From Cepaea nemoralis (Eukaryota > Mollusca > Gastropoda > Stylommatophora > Helicidae), in contig JACEFZ010015006.1 in NCBI GenBank assembly GCA_014155875.1, positions 47,501-111,500 on the forward strand: 64,000 nucleotides of DNA. Reading direction: 5' to 3'. Under the pieces are notes generated by a model. It did not search any database and was not told where the DNA came from. It was given only the letters and a program-made list of their open reading frames with translations. Position numbers and translations under genes: made by a program. Below, piece by piece: positions 11,864 through 24,119 of this stretch. Within the stretch, counting starts at the first letter, position 1, and the number at the start of each line of letters is the position of its first letter.

Positions 11864-13437
11864 TCCATTGGTGACAATAAAGGCTCAGACAGTTCACCAT
11901 TTTCCTGTACTCTTGCCTGCAAACCATCATGAAATAGTCCGCACTAATGTGGACTAAATATTTGTGGACAGCCCTATTTCGCCATAATCTGCCACTAGTC
12001 CTTATCTGCTGACTGTATCAAAAGCTTTGGTAAGGTCAGTGAAAGTGGAGAACATTTCAGAGTTCTGTTCCTGGCATTTCTCTTGAAGCTGCCATTGCAG
12101 AAAACAATCATCGTCAACAGTTTCCTAGTTCTTTTCTGAAGCCACATTAGATTCTCAGGAAGAAGACCTTAGATCGAGATGGACCGAGAGACGATTGAGA
12201 AGAGTTCTGGCGAATATCCTTCCTGCGATTGAGATCAAGGAGATGCCTCGGTGGTTGTCACAGGATTGGCGGTTTCCTTTACGTTTGTAAAGGTGGACTA
12301 TTGTCGCGTCATTGAAATCACTGAGCATGGTCTCGTTCACCCAATATGTTTGTAAAGACTTGGTGAAGCTACTCTATTAGGACCGGCTACACCTGCCTTG
12401 TATATCTCTACTGAGATGGAAGTCAGGACCAGGCGCCTTGTCACTGGAAAGTTGCTGGATGGCTTTGTTTTGTTCCACTATGGTTGGCAGGCCATCATGT
12501 GTATCATTAGTGGTAACTTGAGGAATTCAGTTGACAGTTTCATCATCAAAGAAGGAAGTTGCATTTAAGATGTTGCTGAAATGCTCTGCCCAGCATTGAA
12601 GGATTTATTTCCTATAGGTGACCAATGCTCCCCCATCTGAGGAGGGAAACTATGTCTGGTAATGGAGGACCGTAGACCGCTTTACAGTGAGTCGTAGATG
12701 TTTTTCATATTATGTCTGTCAGCAACACCTTGAAATTCATCATCTTTATTGCTTAGCCAAGAGTCCCGAATGGGCCGAAGCTTCTGCTGCTACTATTCTC
12801 CGAATGTTACTTGAAGGCAGTCTTTTTTTATGTTGACTTCGGGTCATTCAAATGTGCCTTCAGGAGAAGATGTTTCTCGGCCAGCTATTGGTTGATGTCT
12901 TCAGAATTTTCATCAAACCAGTCTTTATGCTTTCGGGGGGCTGGACCCAGAATTTCCATAGCAGTGTTGTAAATTATGTCCTTTAGGGCATTCCACTCTG
13001 TTTCCGCATCCTCGCATCCTGGTTAGCTGCAGCATTTGGCTTGAGGTGATCTTCCGGCATGTTTTCAAACGACAGCTGCATCTTTTTTTGCTGTTTAGGC
13101 GGGTGATATATATATATGCATTTTTACTCCTTGAGGACGCCGTGGTGGTTTGATGTGTATGTTTATTTTCGAAATAATGAGACGACGGTCTGTCCAACAT
13201 TCGGCACCACACATGGATTTTGTCACTCGAACGTCTTGTCTGTCACACCTCCTGACGATGACATAGTCAGTTAGGTGCCAGTGGTTTGAGCGATTGTACA
13301 TCCATAATTATTTATTTCTCGTGGGAAGACTGAAAATTGTGTTGGTGATCAGGAGAACCGTGTTCTTAACAGGTCTGAAGTAGGAGGAGCCCATTGCTGT
13401 TACAATTTCCGACTCCGTACTTTCGAATGGTGCCACT

Positions 13438-13990
13438 TCAAGAGGAGGTGACCTTAATTACTCTGGCATTGAAGTCCCCAAGGAGTATAAGTTTGTCTCC
13501 TTTTGGAAAAGATGTTAATACGTTATGAATGTCTTCATAGAAATTGTTTTTGACGTCATCTTCAATTGTCATGGTTGGTGCGTAGACACTCACGATGGTT
13601 GTACGCATCTTTCCTTTCAGAAAGGGTAACTTAATAGTCATAAGCCTGCCATTTATAGCTTTCCGAAATTCAGCTAGTTTGCCGACTTAATGGCAACTCC
13701 CAAACCGGATTGGCGTCTTTCCTCGCTTTTCCTTCCACTCCAGAAGAATGTGTAGCCGGCACCTACTTCACAGATTTGGCTTTCTTCTGCAAGTCGTGTC
13801 TCGCTCAAGGCTGCAATGTCGATGTTGTACTTGCCCAGCTCTCTCCCTAATCAGTGCTGTTAGTCTCTCTGGGCCCGACGCGCCGTCTCTATCAAGTAGG
13901 TTGCGTACTATTCCGAGTTCCGATTGTCAAGGGAATATGGTTAGCTCTTTTAGCTTTATCTGTTTTTACTTTTGTAAGTCGACCGCAGTA
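13438..13990 (-). pseudogene. APE-type endonuclease domain of LINE E copy 1
   Basis: The minus frames contain GTRNVRTLLD-like sequence at the N-terminus (about 13935, frame broken), ERRQSGLGVAIKS (about 13710), GRLMTIKLPFLKG, IVSVYAPTMT and LILLGDFNARV, the exonuclease-endonuclease-phosphatase fold marks. This domain nicks the target for target-primed reverse transcription. It is split over at least three frames. Confidence 0.78.
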
Positions 13991-14169
13991 TAGATTACCC
14001 ACCAACCGCAGGCTAGCTTGGTCAGGTAATGATGGAGCAGACAATATTTAGGGCACCTTTTCTAGCCCCTAACTCATGATATGGAGGTGAGCAGTGCTTC
14101 CTATAGAGGGCTGCCTTAGTTAGTCAGGGGGCTGCCGAACCCTACTATTGCTTCGGTCAGTAGAAGACG

Positions 14170-14460
14170 ACCATATGGCCTGCACCGCCTGTGTGCAGGC
14201 CTGCGACTACGTACTGCCAGCGCACCACGCCTGCCGCTTCGCCACTCTCCCATCGCCACAGGGCTTGAAGGTGATATATGAAGTTGGATGAAGAATGACT
14301 TGCGCGATGAACTGGATTAAAGTGAGGAGAGTTGCGCAATTAGTCGACCTCAATCTCTCACCTGAGTCCATCTGAGTCCTAGTAGGCAAGACAAGTCAAG
14401 ACGCCTGGGGATGAATACAGATGCAGTGAATGACCAAGGGCTCTCTACGTACCTTGCCTT
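14170..14460 (-). mobile_element. Fragment of the rRNA-mosaic repeat (copy R4)
   Basis: The minus strand shares with 22005-21860 the words CACTGCATCTGT, CGTCTTG, GATGGAC and GCGCAAGTCATTC in the same order. It corresponds to the part downstream of the rRNA-like blocks, with the 18S part absent. It is also close to 36440-36470 (TTCATCGCGCAAGTCATTC). Intact in this stretch, it shows what the split copy at 35341/36425 looked like before interruption. Confidence 0.65.
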
Positions 14461-14727
14461 GTTCATTACAGTTTCACAACGATTTGCAGATAAAAGCCTG
14501 TCGTGCCCGTTGAATCATCAGTGATTTCATCCATACAGTCTGCCAAATCATATCTTCACATGCTGGGTAGGCATACTCTAGTTCAACGCTGGGTTTGACA
14601 CCAAATCGGCTACCCACGCCTGGCCTAGCCAGCCTCTCACAGCTGTTGCCCGGGGGGTGGCCGTTGTCGCATTCTGACAGCTACTCTGTTTATACTTCAC
14701 CTCGACACCGCAAGGTTCAAGAGGCAT

Positions 14728-15080
14728 AATTATATTATATTATATTATATTATATTATATTATATTATATTATATTATATTATATTATATTATATTATAT
14801 TATAATTATATTATATTATATTATATTATATTATATTATATTATATTATATTATATCACATCACATCACATCACATCATACTATACTATACTATACTATA
14901 CTATACTATACCATCCCATCCCATACTATACTATACTATACTAGACTAGACTAGACTAGACTAGACTATATTATATTATATTATATTGTGATACGGTATG
15001 TTATGTTACATTACGTTTGTTATGTTATGTTATGCTATGTTATGTTACGTTACGTTTGTTGTGTTTTGTTATATTATATT
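14728..15080. repeat. Evolving pentanucleotide satellite (ATATT, ACATC, ACTAT, CTAGA, TGTTA)
   Basis: About 350 bp of 5-bp tandem units in which the unit changes in blocks: TATAT/ATATT from 14732, CACAT at about 14857-14875, ACTAT from 14876, CCATC, ACTAT again, CTAGA at about 14940-14966, ATATT, then looser TTATG/TTACG units to 15080. The period stays five through the changes, with one 1-bp slip near 14803. Confidence 0.95.
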
Positions 15081-15201
15081 ATATATACGCACCTAGCAAA
15101 CAAACATAGGACATCACGGCTGTTCACATCTTCCGATCTGTAGCACTGTTTGTACATTCATGTGCTGAAATCTTTCATTGTCACCACCCAAAGCAATAGA
15201 G

Positions 15202-15479
<278 letters not shown>

Positions 15480-15480
<1 letters not shown>

Positions 15481-16478
15481 GTTTATATCTCCTCATAATG
15501 TGCCAAAAATGTCGTCGCTGTCTACCCTTAATTTCTCAAATCAATTTGTTGTTAAACGTTGCTTCTTCTTGGACTTCCTTACTTGTTTACTTTTTTTTTT
15601 CTCCGTCCATGTTACTCTTTGCATTGTCATCAGAAACCACAACCCAACTGCCATTACACGTTTCTCATCTAATTTGTTTATTATGAATACTAGTGACATT
15701 ATATGTTCCATGAAACATTTCACTATGCATTCCGCCGTGTAGTGACAAACTCCAGGTGGTGTCAGTATCATTGTCCGTTTTCTTGCTGGACACTACGGTG
15801 TTCAAAATATCCCCGACCGCCTTTGGTTTCCAAGATGAAGAAAATTTGGAGAGATCCGAGTCCAACCAGATTCGAATAAATTGCTGACGGACTGATTGAT
15901 TGATTGATTGATTTAGGAATCGACATCACAGCATTCGGGGCATTCCCATAAGTGCTCCGTCCCCATCCCCAGCAGCCAGCGAAGAGTTCCAACACTAATA
16001 GTACTAGTAGTAATCTGATTATAAGTCCGTCTTGCTGACGGATTGACAAGCAAGCGTGTTAGCTTTAATATTATTACGGTTGCCTATGTTTGGGTTTTCC
16101 AAAGATCAAAATAATGTACTTATACGCAATTTGAGGCCTACAGGACATATGGTAATAACCCCAAATGTTTATAACCCTATCGACACTCGACTGGTGACGT
16201 GGTCAGAATGGCGTCCGCCGTCTTTTCTTCCCACGACAGTTTCCTAACCCCATATTAGGCTGGGCCAATATACGAAGGCAGAGCAATTTTACAATAAATC
16301 GTTTGCTGTGCAAATTCGAAATGTTTGATTATAGAATTCAAGTGTATATTCAGATAAGTTCCATAAATAGCGGAATGACGTTTTATTAAACATTTACTTG
16401 CATTATTTCCCTTGGTATTCTAACCTGTCATGTTTTATGGTGCACTGATGGGAACAAAAGCACATAATTAATTCAAGT
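15480..16478. other. Unassigned sequence with a short (TGAT)n tract
   Basis: No recognisable coding region. A GATT/TGAT tract is at 15892-15913, and a segment at 15965-16030 resembles 1800-1860. The frames here lack known motifs. Confidence 0.4.
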
Positions 16479-16491
16479 ATGGTGAATTGTA

Positions 16492-16735
16492 GCCGGCTCC
16501 ATGGCCGAGGGGTTAGCAGCTTTCTCCGCTAACCCCGAATACTCTCGTCACGTGACGCGACGAGAATTAGCAGTGGTTCGAATCGCAAAAGTGACTTATG
16601 AGAGTATCGAGCCGGTCGCTCAGAAAGTCGTGGCGTGCTGATGAGCGTAATCTAGCCTAGGAATCAACATACAGCTGAAAGATGCTGGTGTTGACCGCAA
16701 TATCCTGAAACAAGATGGAAACGCGGGGAAAAAAA
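16492..16735 (+). mobile_element. tRNA-derived SINE, subfamily a, copy 2, with TSD
   Basis: Plus-strand copy: GCCGGCTCCATGGCCGAGGG start with A box, B box GGTTCGAATC, body with GAGCGTAATCTAGCCTAGG and CAGCTGAAAGATGCTGGTG, and an A-rich end. Flanked by a 13-bp duplication with one mismatch, ATGGTGAATTGTA (16479-16491) and ATGGTGAATGGTA (16736-16748). Very close to 6933-7179, so subfamily a seems comparatively young. Confidence 0.92.
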
Positions 16736-17104
16736 ATGGTGAATGGTAAAAACAAAACATGATTGCCTACAGTTGTGCACATGGTTCATGATCAAAATGA
16801 TCATTGACTACATTTATAGTTTTCATAAATAAGCAAATAGACACCATTCGAGAGAAAAATTTACGATTTCGAAATGCTGTTAAACAGACAAATAGAAAGA
16901 CGAGTAACTGAGTAAGATATGAACATAATATTAAGTGCAGTAGACACCGTGGCTTAAGAAGACAATTCTGAATGCGAACACGGTCAATAAATTAAAGCAC
17001 ATAAGTCTTATAAAAAGATGTAGATCGTTGTTAAAATTTGTCTGTCACGGAAGCATATAAGTGAGCAGAGCAAGGGGAAGACAACTATGTATGCGGGTCA
17101 GTTA

Positions 17105-17345
17105 GTTGTGTATCCTTTACAGGACGTCGCAGTCAACACTATAATTGTTTTCCTGTTTGTGAATTATTGCAAAGTTTATGTTCAGGAGCTTGTCATACCT
17201 TTCTGAACGACCGAGACTCATTCAGAATTATATGAAAACCAATTCAAGGTAGTCTGCTGCTAAATCGCCCGCAGTTGTGTTTCGGACGCTAAATGCGGGA
17301 TTGCAATTGATTGCGTAACACCTTCGATACAGAGCGGATTGTATG
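17105..17345 (-). mobile_element. Degenerate tRNA-derived SINE
   Basis: The plus strand has ATCCTTTACAGGACGTCGCAG at the 3' end of the element (read minus), then diverged body sequence (CTTTCTGAACGACCG) and a trace of the tRNA head (CGTAACACCTTCGATACAGAG). Closest to the other old copy at 27682-27905. No target duplication found. Confidence 0.65.
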
Positions 17346-17454
17346 TAGTTAGATAATATAAAAAAGGGATTGCAGAAACGTCAGTGCGCACACAGTGAAA
17401 ACATGGGATAGTTTAGGACACTCATTACAGCCGCTATGCATTTTTTGTTGTTGT

Positions 17455-17692
17455 TGCGTATCCTTTTACAGGACATCGCTGTCAACATCAGCATCTTTCA
17501 GCTGATTGTTGATTTCTTGGCAAGATTACGCTCAGTAGTTTGCCATTGCTTTCTGAGCGATCGGCTGACATACCCCGTAAGTCACGGCTTCGGCCAAAGC
17601 CCCTACAGATTCTCGCCGTACGTCACGCCACTCACGAGAGTACATGGGATCACGGAGAAAGACGTTACACCCCAAGGCCAGGTGATCGCTAT
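17455..17692 (-). mobile_element. tRNA-derived SINE, subfamily b
   Basis: Full-length-sized copy with conserved 3' body (GACATCGCTGTCAACATCAG, GTAGTTTGCCATTGCTTTC) and a damaged head (GGATCACGGAGAAAGACGTT). The B box has decayed. No clear flanking duplication. Confidence 0.8.
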
Positions 17693-17761
17693 GCATGATA
17701 CTCAGCCCAAATATACTGAGTTAGCTATTTAATGTAATATTAACCGACAGGTGTTGAGTGA

Positions 17762-17775
17762 GGGGGGGGGGGGGG
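17762..17775. repeat. G14 homopolymer
   Basis: Uninterrupted run of 14 G. Similar runs of G or C are at 31431, 34534, 49131 and 59614. Confidence 0.95.
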
Positions 17776-18194
17776 TGGTTTAAAGAGAGTGTCGGTATCT
17801 ATTGTGCCCTACGTGTTAAAATTTGAAATGCACTATTTGATCTAAATCGTAGAAAAATACAATCTGCACCCCGTTCCCAAAGAAACATCTATGGCACTAA
17901 AATATACGGCTATTATAATTTTTCTGCAAATGATCATGAATAGAATTGAAGCTAAGAATATGAAATATAAGAAGTACTGACTGGCTAAAGACAGGGCAGA
18001 ATAAACAGAGACTATATCTTCAACATGATAACTGTCTTTGAGAAATGCAGAGACTATGCAGTGGATCTTTATAACTATTTCATATTCTAGGCCGTCGTCT
18101 CTGTTTTATATCAGAAATTGGTGACAGTAATTCATTATATGCGATTTTCTTTACATTTGACCCCATGTCACACTCCAATACGACATAAATAACA

Positions 18195-19290
18195 GTGTAT
18201 ATAGTCAGAATATCCATCCATCCAACATGTGCCATGCCGATAAGCATGGGCGGTCATGTTTTGCCATCTCACTCGATCACCAGAGTCGTGGTTCAGCTCC
18301 GTGTTTCTGTCTCGACCATGCCATGTGCCCAAGCCATCCAAATATTTACTTCTGGGTCTTTACCTTGGTCTTCTCCCTTCGATTTTGCCAGTTGTCACCA
18401 AGTTCTGCAATTCATTTCTTCTCATAACATGCCCCCAAAATTTTGACTGTCTACGTCTATTGATTCTAAATCAGTTCACGATCTTCATTTGTTTCTTGAA
18501 GGACTTGTTCATTGATCTTTCTGTCTGAATATGGTATTCTTTGCATTTTCCTCAGAAACAACTTCTCCACAGCTTGTCTGCTCATTGTCCACTCTTCACA
18601 TCCATACAAAGGTACAGGTTCTATGTAGCACTTCAATACTCTTTGTATCGTTTCAATTGCAATCATTTTATTGGTCAATATGCTTTTCATCTTGCAAATG
18701 GCTGCTTTCGCAATGATAATTCTTGTTACAATCTCTTCAAAGTATCTCTCATTAGATGTTATGACTTTTCTGAGATAACTGTACCGAGTAAATTGTTTAA
18801 GAATATGCCCATTTACTTGTATATTACATTGGAGTATTTCCTTATTTTTAGTGACAACCATAATCTGTGTCATTTTACAATTTAATTCTACCCCTAATTG
18901 TGTGCAACAATCACATCTACTAAATGTTGCAGATCCTGCTCATTGCCTGCAATCAAGATTGTATCATCCGCATATCTAATGTTATTGATGTTGCGAACTC
19001 CAATGATCATTCCTTTCATTTCTTCTAATTTCTGAAAATATTTTCACTGTACAAAGAAAACAGATCTGGAGGTTTTACACCTCCCCTTCTCACGCCTCTA
19101 TTAATACGCTTATATTGATATACTTCATTATTAATTCTTATTGCAGCTTGTCGTTTCCAAAATATGGTTTTTACAATTCTAAGTCTTTCCCATCAGTTTA
19201 TAGTTCTTGAAGCATCTTTATCATGATAACATGCCTTACTTAACCGAAAACCTTTATGTGGTCAGTAAAGCAAAGATGTAGATCTTAATT
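18195..19290 (-). mobile_element. RTE-like LINE family C copy 1 (RT and 3' end)
   Basis: Minus-strand reading: NNIRYADDTILIAGNEQDLQ (RT motif C, about 19000-18940), then [52 protein letters not shown] and an [18 protein letters not shown] segment (18870-18466). It then reaches a [13 protein letters not shown] end and the 3' tail TGGATGGATG at about 18230-18205. The GGAT-type tail and the short ORF fit RTE LINEs. Stops interrupt it. The 5' half is not contiguous with this copy. Confidence 0.78.
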
Positions 19291-19295
19291 TCAAT

Positions 19296-20335
19296 CAATC
19301 AATCATGTGCAATGCCGGAAAGCGTGGGCGATCGTGACTCGCCATTTCACTCGATCACCAGGTATTAATTTATTTCTATAGATTTCTGTAACATTTCCCA
19401 TTGGTCTCTGACATCTTTAAATAATATTTCCATGTCGGACAATGCATCTAATCTATTCTTTTTCTCTACGTTGGATTTATCTGTTATATCCTCACACTTA
19501 AGTGCCCTTGTATCAAAATGCGTGTTTCTTTGTGTATATTTGACTTTACTTAATATTATATTGATATTTTTTTTTTCATATCCTTTACAGGACATCGCTG
19601 TCAACAGCAGCATCTTTCAGCTGTCTGTTGATTTCTTGGCAAGATTACGCTCAGTAGTTTGCCATTGCTTTCTGAGCGGCCGGCTCAGTATCCCGCAAGT
19701 CACCAGCGGGGGTCGAACCGCTCCCAGTTCTCTCCCGCTACGAGACTTGCGTGATAAATGGGATTACGGAGAAAGTGTTGTAACCCCTCAGCCAGAGAGA
19801 CCGGCATATTGATATTGCTTATTATTAATCTATGGTGACGTAGCAGTCAGCGTATGGTATAGTTGTTTTTTGGCTTTTATGGCATTTCGAAATCTTCTGT
19901 AGATGAGAATGTAATCAATCTGATTTGTAATCTTATGATCAAGACTCCTCTATGTCTATAATCTCTTCTGGTGATGTTGATACAAAGTGTGTAAAATAAT
20001 CATACTATGCTATTTTGCCCATTGTAAAGTTTGCAACCTTTTTTATTCATTCTGTTCGCCTAGTCCATATTTGCCTAGTAATGCATCCTTCATGTTGAGT
20101 TCTAACTTTTGTATTTAGGTCACCCATTATGATATTTAATTCTTGCATTTCTTGAATGCATTTTCCTAATCGTTATAAACTTATAATCGTGAATAAACTT
20201 TCATTACGTTGACATCACAAGATCTTCCAATCAACTCGACAGCAACACTCTGTCTGATACAGTACAATAGCTTGTGGTCGATTTGGATCTCTCTATATCC
20301 ATTATTACAGGACGTTATTTTGTGGCAAGTGGAGA
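19296..20335 (-). mobile_element. RTE-like LINE family C relic (3' tip fused to endonuclease region), with SINE
   Basis: 19296-19363 matches the 3' tip of family C, with a (TGAT)n tail, then jumps to sequence that in copies at 33.1 and 33.4 kb belongs to the 5' endonuclease half (CATTTCGAAATCTTCTGTAG, GATGAGAATGTAATCA, at about 19880-19925). This is a deletion or a joining of two copies. A SINE interrupts it at 19569-19805. Confidence 0.65.
19569..19805 (-). mobile_element. tRNA-derived SINE, subfamily b, with TSD, inside LINE C relic
   Basis: Minus-strand element with GCCGGTCTCTCTGGCTGAGG head, B box GGTTCGACCCCCGC, conserved body and A tail. Perfect 11-bp duplication ATATTGATATT at 19558-19568 and 19806-19816. 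The copy near 33.28 kb shows the uninterrupted LINE target. Confidence 0.92.
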
Positions 20336-20786
20336 AATTCAGATGTGTAGGGCACATGGATAACATCAAAAGGAAGATGCATCACGGAGATAAAGAGCAG
20401 AATAGGACAAGCAAAACCTGCATTCTATTAAATGAAGAACATATGTGGAATAAGTCACTGTCCTTGAAAGTTAGACAAATATTGATGTATTGCATGTTAT
20501 ATAGAACCAGTTTAAACACATGGCTGCGAATCATGGACAATTAGTAAACAGACGAAAAGATCCTTGGAAGCTCGGAGATGTGGTTTTATTTAAGAATGCT
20601 GGAAGTTAATTGGACAGCCAAAAAGAGCAATAAGGACGTTTTAGGGGAAGCTGAGTCGCAAAGACAACTTATCACAAACATCATAAGAGGCAGTCATCGT
20701 TTTTTAGCCACGTTTATGAGAAGACAAAAGTTGGAACATGTTGTGACAATAGGAACGATATGCGGGAAGAGAGATAGAGAGAGAGA

Positions 20787-20863
<77 letters not shown>

Positions 20864-21000
20864 TGCGAGAATATTATTGACACTCATGTGTCATGGCACG
20901 GAAGGGAGTCAACACACGAACTGGTACATGATGTCTGAGATAATAATTTGTGGAAAGGCCACGCCAGCCGGAATGGCACGGGATGATGATAATGGTGATG
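20335..21000 (+). mobile_element. RTE-like LINE related to family C (C2), 3' half with internal (GA)n
   Basis: Plus frames read HMWNKSLSLKVRQ, a CYIEPV-type motif (frameshifted), the ESWTISKQ-like motif, then a (GA)n array at 20768-20860 and the 3' end (STHELVHDV, GMARDDD) with GAT-rich sequence at about 20978-21000. It resembles 43310-42930 at protein level. The microsatellite sits where the relatives encode the basic GKRGRGR stretch. Confidence 0.65.
20768..20860. repeat. (GA)n microsatellite inside a LINE
   Basis: About 90 bp of GA repeat, with slight variation at the left edge (GATAGAGA, GGGA). Frames encode ER repeats. Confidence 0.97.
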
Positions 21001-21104
21001 ATATCCTTTATAATTGCTACCCCTCGCTGATTTTTCTCTCCTCCATAATGGATTATGTTATATTCCTCAGATGTTATAATGCCCATTCCTTTCTATCTGA
21101 TCTC

Positions 21105-21799
<695 letters not shown>

Positions 21800-21800
<1 letters not shown>

Positions 21801-22450
21801 GATGTTCGTCCATCACGAATGACGAGGACCATTCATTCATTGCATCTTTTGATTTGATGAAGAACGAATGACTTGCGCTTTAGGTTGGATTATAGCGAGG
21901 TAGTGGTCGCGCAACTCCATCGTCCTCGCTCTCTCGTCTGTGTCCATCTGGTTCCAGTGGCGGGCATGGCAAGACGACTGGAAGACGGACACAGATGCAG
22001 TGAAAGTTAGGCTGCCACGGCCAGTTATCCCTGTATATATTGGCTCGCGAGAGCCTCGTGCAAACGGCCCTTCCGTCAATTCCTTTGCTTTTCAGTTTTA
22101 AGTCAAGCGTAGTGACAAGCGAATGAGCGAATGATTACTGATAGGATCAACCAGATTTCCTTCGCCGAAGACGGACTGCCCGCCAGAACAGACCACACAC
22201 ATATGAGGCGAGAAACTGCCCACAGAAGATATTGCTCGTCTAAGTTGCGAACAGATCTCCCGATTTACGGTTGAGCCTCACCAGCGCACAAATGCATATG
22301 GCGACTGACAGGACAGACGTTCCACGCACACGCAAGCCAAGAGTAGCATCGCAAAAGCGCGCCTTCCCGGTACAAGGTGATACAGGCAAAACCACTGGAC
22401 GCCTACCGACGAGCTTTCAAGCTACGCCGGCAGGACTGACCGAAAAAAAG
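21800..22450 (-). mobile_element. rRNA-mosaic repeat copy R1 (18S and 28S segments)
   Basis: On the minus strand from 22450: a non-rRNA leader (GTAGGCGTCCAGTGG), a degraded 18S 5' end (about 22310-22275), the GACGAGCAATATCT module, a second 18S 5' end (CTGGTTGATCCTATCAGTAA, about 22155-22125), a CTGAAA...AAAGGAATTGACGGAAGGGC block (perfect at 22086-22067) from the conserved 3' half of 18S, and a 28S-like block GGGATAACTGGC...GTGGCAGCC (22033-22010). It ends with the tail GAATGGTCCTCGTCATTCGT then GATGGACGAACA (about 21836-21801), which resembles the 3' end of LINE E. I know these rRNA words from universal primers and conserved sites. The retroposon interpretation is inference. Confidence 0.75.
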
Positions 22451-22483
22451 CTATACCAGCTTACTGACTGCAGGCCCACTACT

Positions 22484-22574
<91 letters not shown>

Positions 22575-22790
22575 CGCTTATCGAGACTTTGTCGAACGGT
22601 CGTACAAATTTTGCTCCTTTGCCCGCTTAAACCACGACCCTGGCTGCACGATGCGGTTACATTCTCGAAACGCCTGCCTCGCTAACTTGCGTTGGCTGGG
22701 AAGATCCCATTTTGGTGTACCTCAAACAGCCATTCGAGGCAACGAACGCTAGACGCGGAACTGATCTTGTGAGCCGGACCAGCCCTCACT
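22450..22790 (-). repeat. Arm 1 of long inverted repeat, with (GA)n
   Basis: About 340 bp matching 24120-24470 in inverted orientation (CCAGCTTACTGACTGCAGG, GTCGAACGGTCGTACAAATT, GGGAAGATCCCATTTTGGTG), including a (GA)n array at 22488-22570. It is contiguous with R1 and may be its 5' part. Nothing in it resembles a protein or rRNA that I know. Confidence 0.8.
22488..22570. repeat. (GA)n microsatellite in repeat arm
   Basis: Pure GA array. The matching position in the other arm holds (CT)n (24351-24418), so it travels with the repeat. Confidence 0.97.
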
Positions 22791-22859
22791 ATATATATAT
22801 ATATCATTGGCACCTTTCCGTCTTGACAGACGATAGTTTGGTACATTGTGCTTTAAAAA

Positions 22860-23565
22860 GGCTTAATAACTACGATCCATGACGGTGGCGAGTGTGGCTG
22901 GTAAGGCCAATTCTTGCTGCAAATGTTTGCCCACAGTAGGTGCATGTGAAAACATGGTCATTTCCACCATTTTGCACCATCTTACGTCTCTCACGCTCTG
23001 TGTGTGCTTTATCTGCAATCATTTTCTCCTTTGTCTTTATTCCGTTTCTGATAGTTGCCCTCCATGCAACACGTTCAGCGGCGACGTGCTCCCAATGTGC
23101 ATTATCAATGCCTGTATCAATCATGTCCCGCTTACACACATCTTTGTATCGTAGTAGAGGCCGACCCTAAGATCTCCTACCAGTCTGTAATTCACCAAAA
23201 AAGATGTCCTTTGGTATTCTACCATCATCCATCCTCCTAACGTGTCCTATCCATCTAATTCTACGAAGACTGAGCATGGAATACACCGTCACACAACCTG
23301 ATCTTTCCAATACTTCAGTATTTGTGATTTTGTCTTGCCACTTAATACCAAGTATTCTTCGCAGACACCGCATATGAAAGTTGTTTAAACGTTTCTCTTG
23401 ACGTGAGTAAGTTGTCCAGGTTTCACTGCCATAAAGAAGAGTACTAAGGACACAGGCTTGGTAGACGAGGACTTTTGTTTTGGCAGTAAGCTTCCTGTTC
23501 TCCCAGACTCTTTTTGCTCTTGACGTGAGTAAGTTGTCCAGGTTTTCACTGCCATAAAGAAGAGT
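22860..23565 (-). mobile_element. LINE family D copy 2, 3' half with intact C2H2 finger
   Basis: Minus frames: [15 protein letters not shown] start (about 23560-23380), MRCLRRILGIKWQDKITNTEV (23373), RIRWIGHVRRMDDGRIPKDI, then 23139-22870 CKRDMIDTGIDNAHWEHVAA, ERVAWRATIRNGIKTKE and a complete finger (CTYC, 12-residue loop, HTRHRH). The finger frame is open to its stop, so it is the best-preserved 3' end of this family here. The RT core is missing. The 5' side ends at a (TA)n array. Confidence 0.82.
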
Positions 23566-23567
23566 AC

Positions 23568-23572
<5 letters not shown>

Positions 23573-23616
<44 letters not shown>

Positions 23617-23647
23617 AGCTTACCAGTATAAATTGATATATATCTCT

Positions 23648-23727
<80 letters not shown>

Positions 23728-23752
23728 GATATATATATATATATATATATAT
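23573..23752. repeat. Two (TA)n arrays with spacer
   Basis: TA arrays at about 23573-23613 and 23650-23752, separated by a short spacer containing ACCAGCTTACCAG. Confidence 0.95.
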
Positions 23753-23754
23753 AG

Positions 23755-24118
23755 TGAGAAACATCTGATGGCTGTAGAAATGTGGTTTCTGAGGAAAATG
23801 CAAAGAATACCATGGACAGCCAGAAAGACCAATGAAGAAGTCCTTCAAGAAACAAATGAAGATCGTAAACTGATCAGAAACATTAGACGTTAGACAGTCA
23901 CAATTTTTTGGGCATGTTATGAGAAGAAATGATTTGGAGAACTTGGTGACAACTGGTAAGATCGAGGGGAACAGACCAAGGGAAGACCTAGAAACAAGTA
24001 TCTGGATGGCCTGGCCTTGTGGCATGGTCGAGACAGAAACACGGAACTGATCCACGACTCTGTTGATCGAGTGAGATGGCAGAACATGACCGCCCACGCT
24101 TACCGGCATGGCACATGA
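23755..24118 (+). mobile_element. RTE-like LINE family C 3' end
   Basis: Plus strand: [40 protein letters not shown], then after a frameshift [40 protein letters not shown] and AYRHGT, with a TGGATGGAT tail at 24116-24125. It starts abruptly at the (TA)n array. Confidence 0.82.
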
Positions 24119-24119
24119 T

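Larger units (their letters stand above)
9985..13990 (-). mobile_element. LINE family E copy 1, nearly complete, with 28S-like insert
   Basis: Reading the minus strand from 13990: an APE-type endonuclease, a linker, a reverse transcriptase, a post-RT region and a C-terminal C2H2 finger. Endonuclease marks are IVSVYAPTM and LILLGDFNAR (about 13600-13450). RT marks are HRGISLISIAGRIFARTLLN (about 12260-12200), KQGCVLAPTLFSLMF and ELLFADDCALY (11860-11650). Post-RT marks are YACETWTVYQRHARKLKHFH and KDTLKISLKGF (11330-10930). The finger (CPHC...HLRTH) is at about 10110-10040, and the protein ends in ELNGHHHS. This is the layout of the widespread endonuclease-reverse transcriptase LINEs whose endonuclease is often labelled craniofacial development protein 2-like. 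Many stops and frameshifts. Interrupted at 10249-10927. Confidence 0.85.

Noticed and set aside
14728..15080. CRISPR array
   Set aside because: Units of five bases without spacers are simple satellite, and the window is eukaryotic.
16492..16735. True tRNA gene
   Set aside because: A and B boxes are present, but no paired acceptor stem or full cloverleaf is seen; the sequence continues into a SINE body and has flanking duplications.
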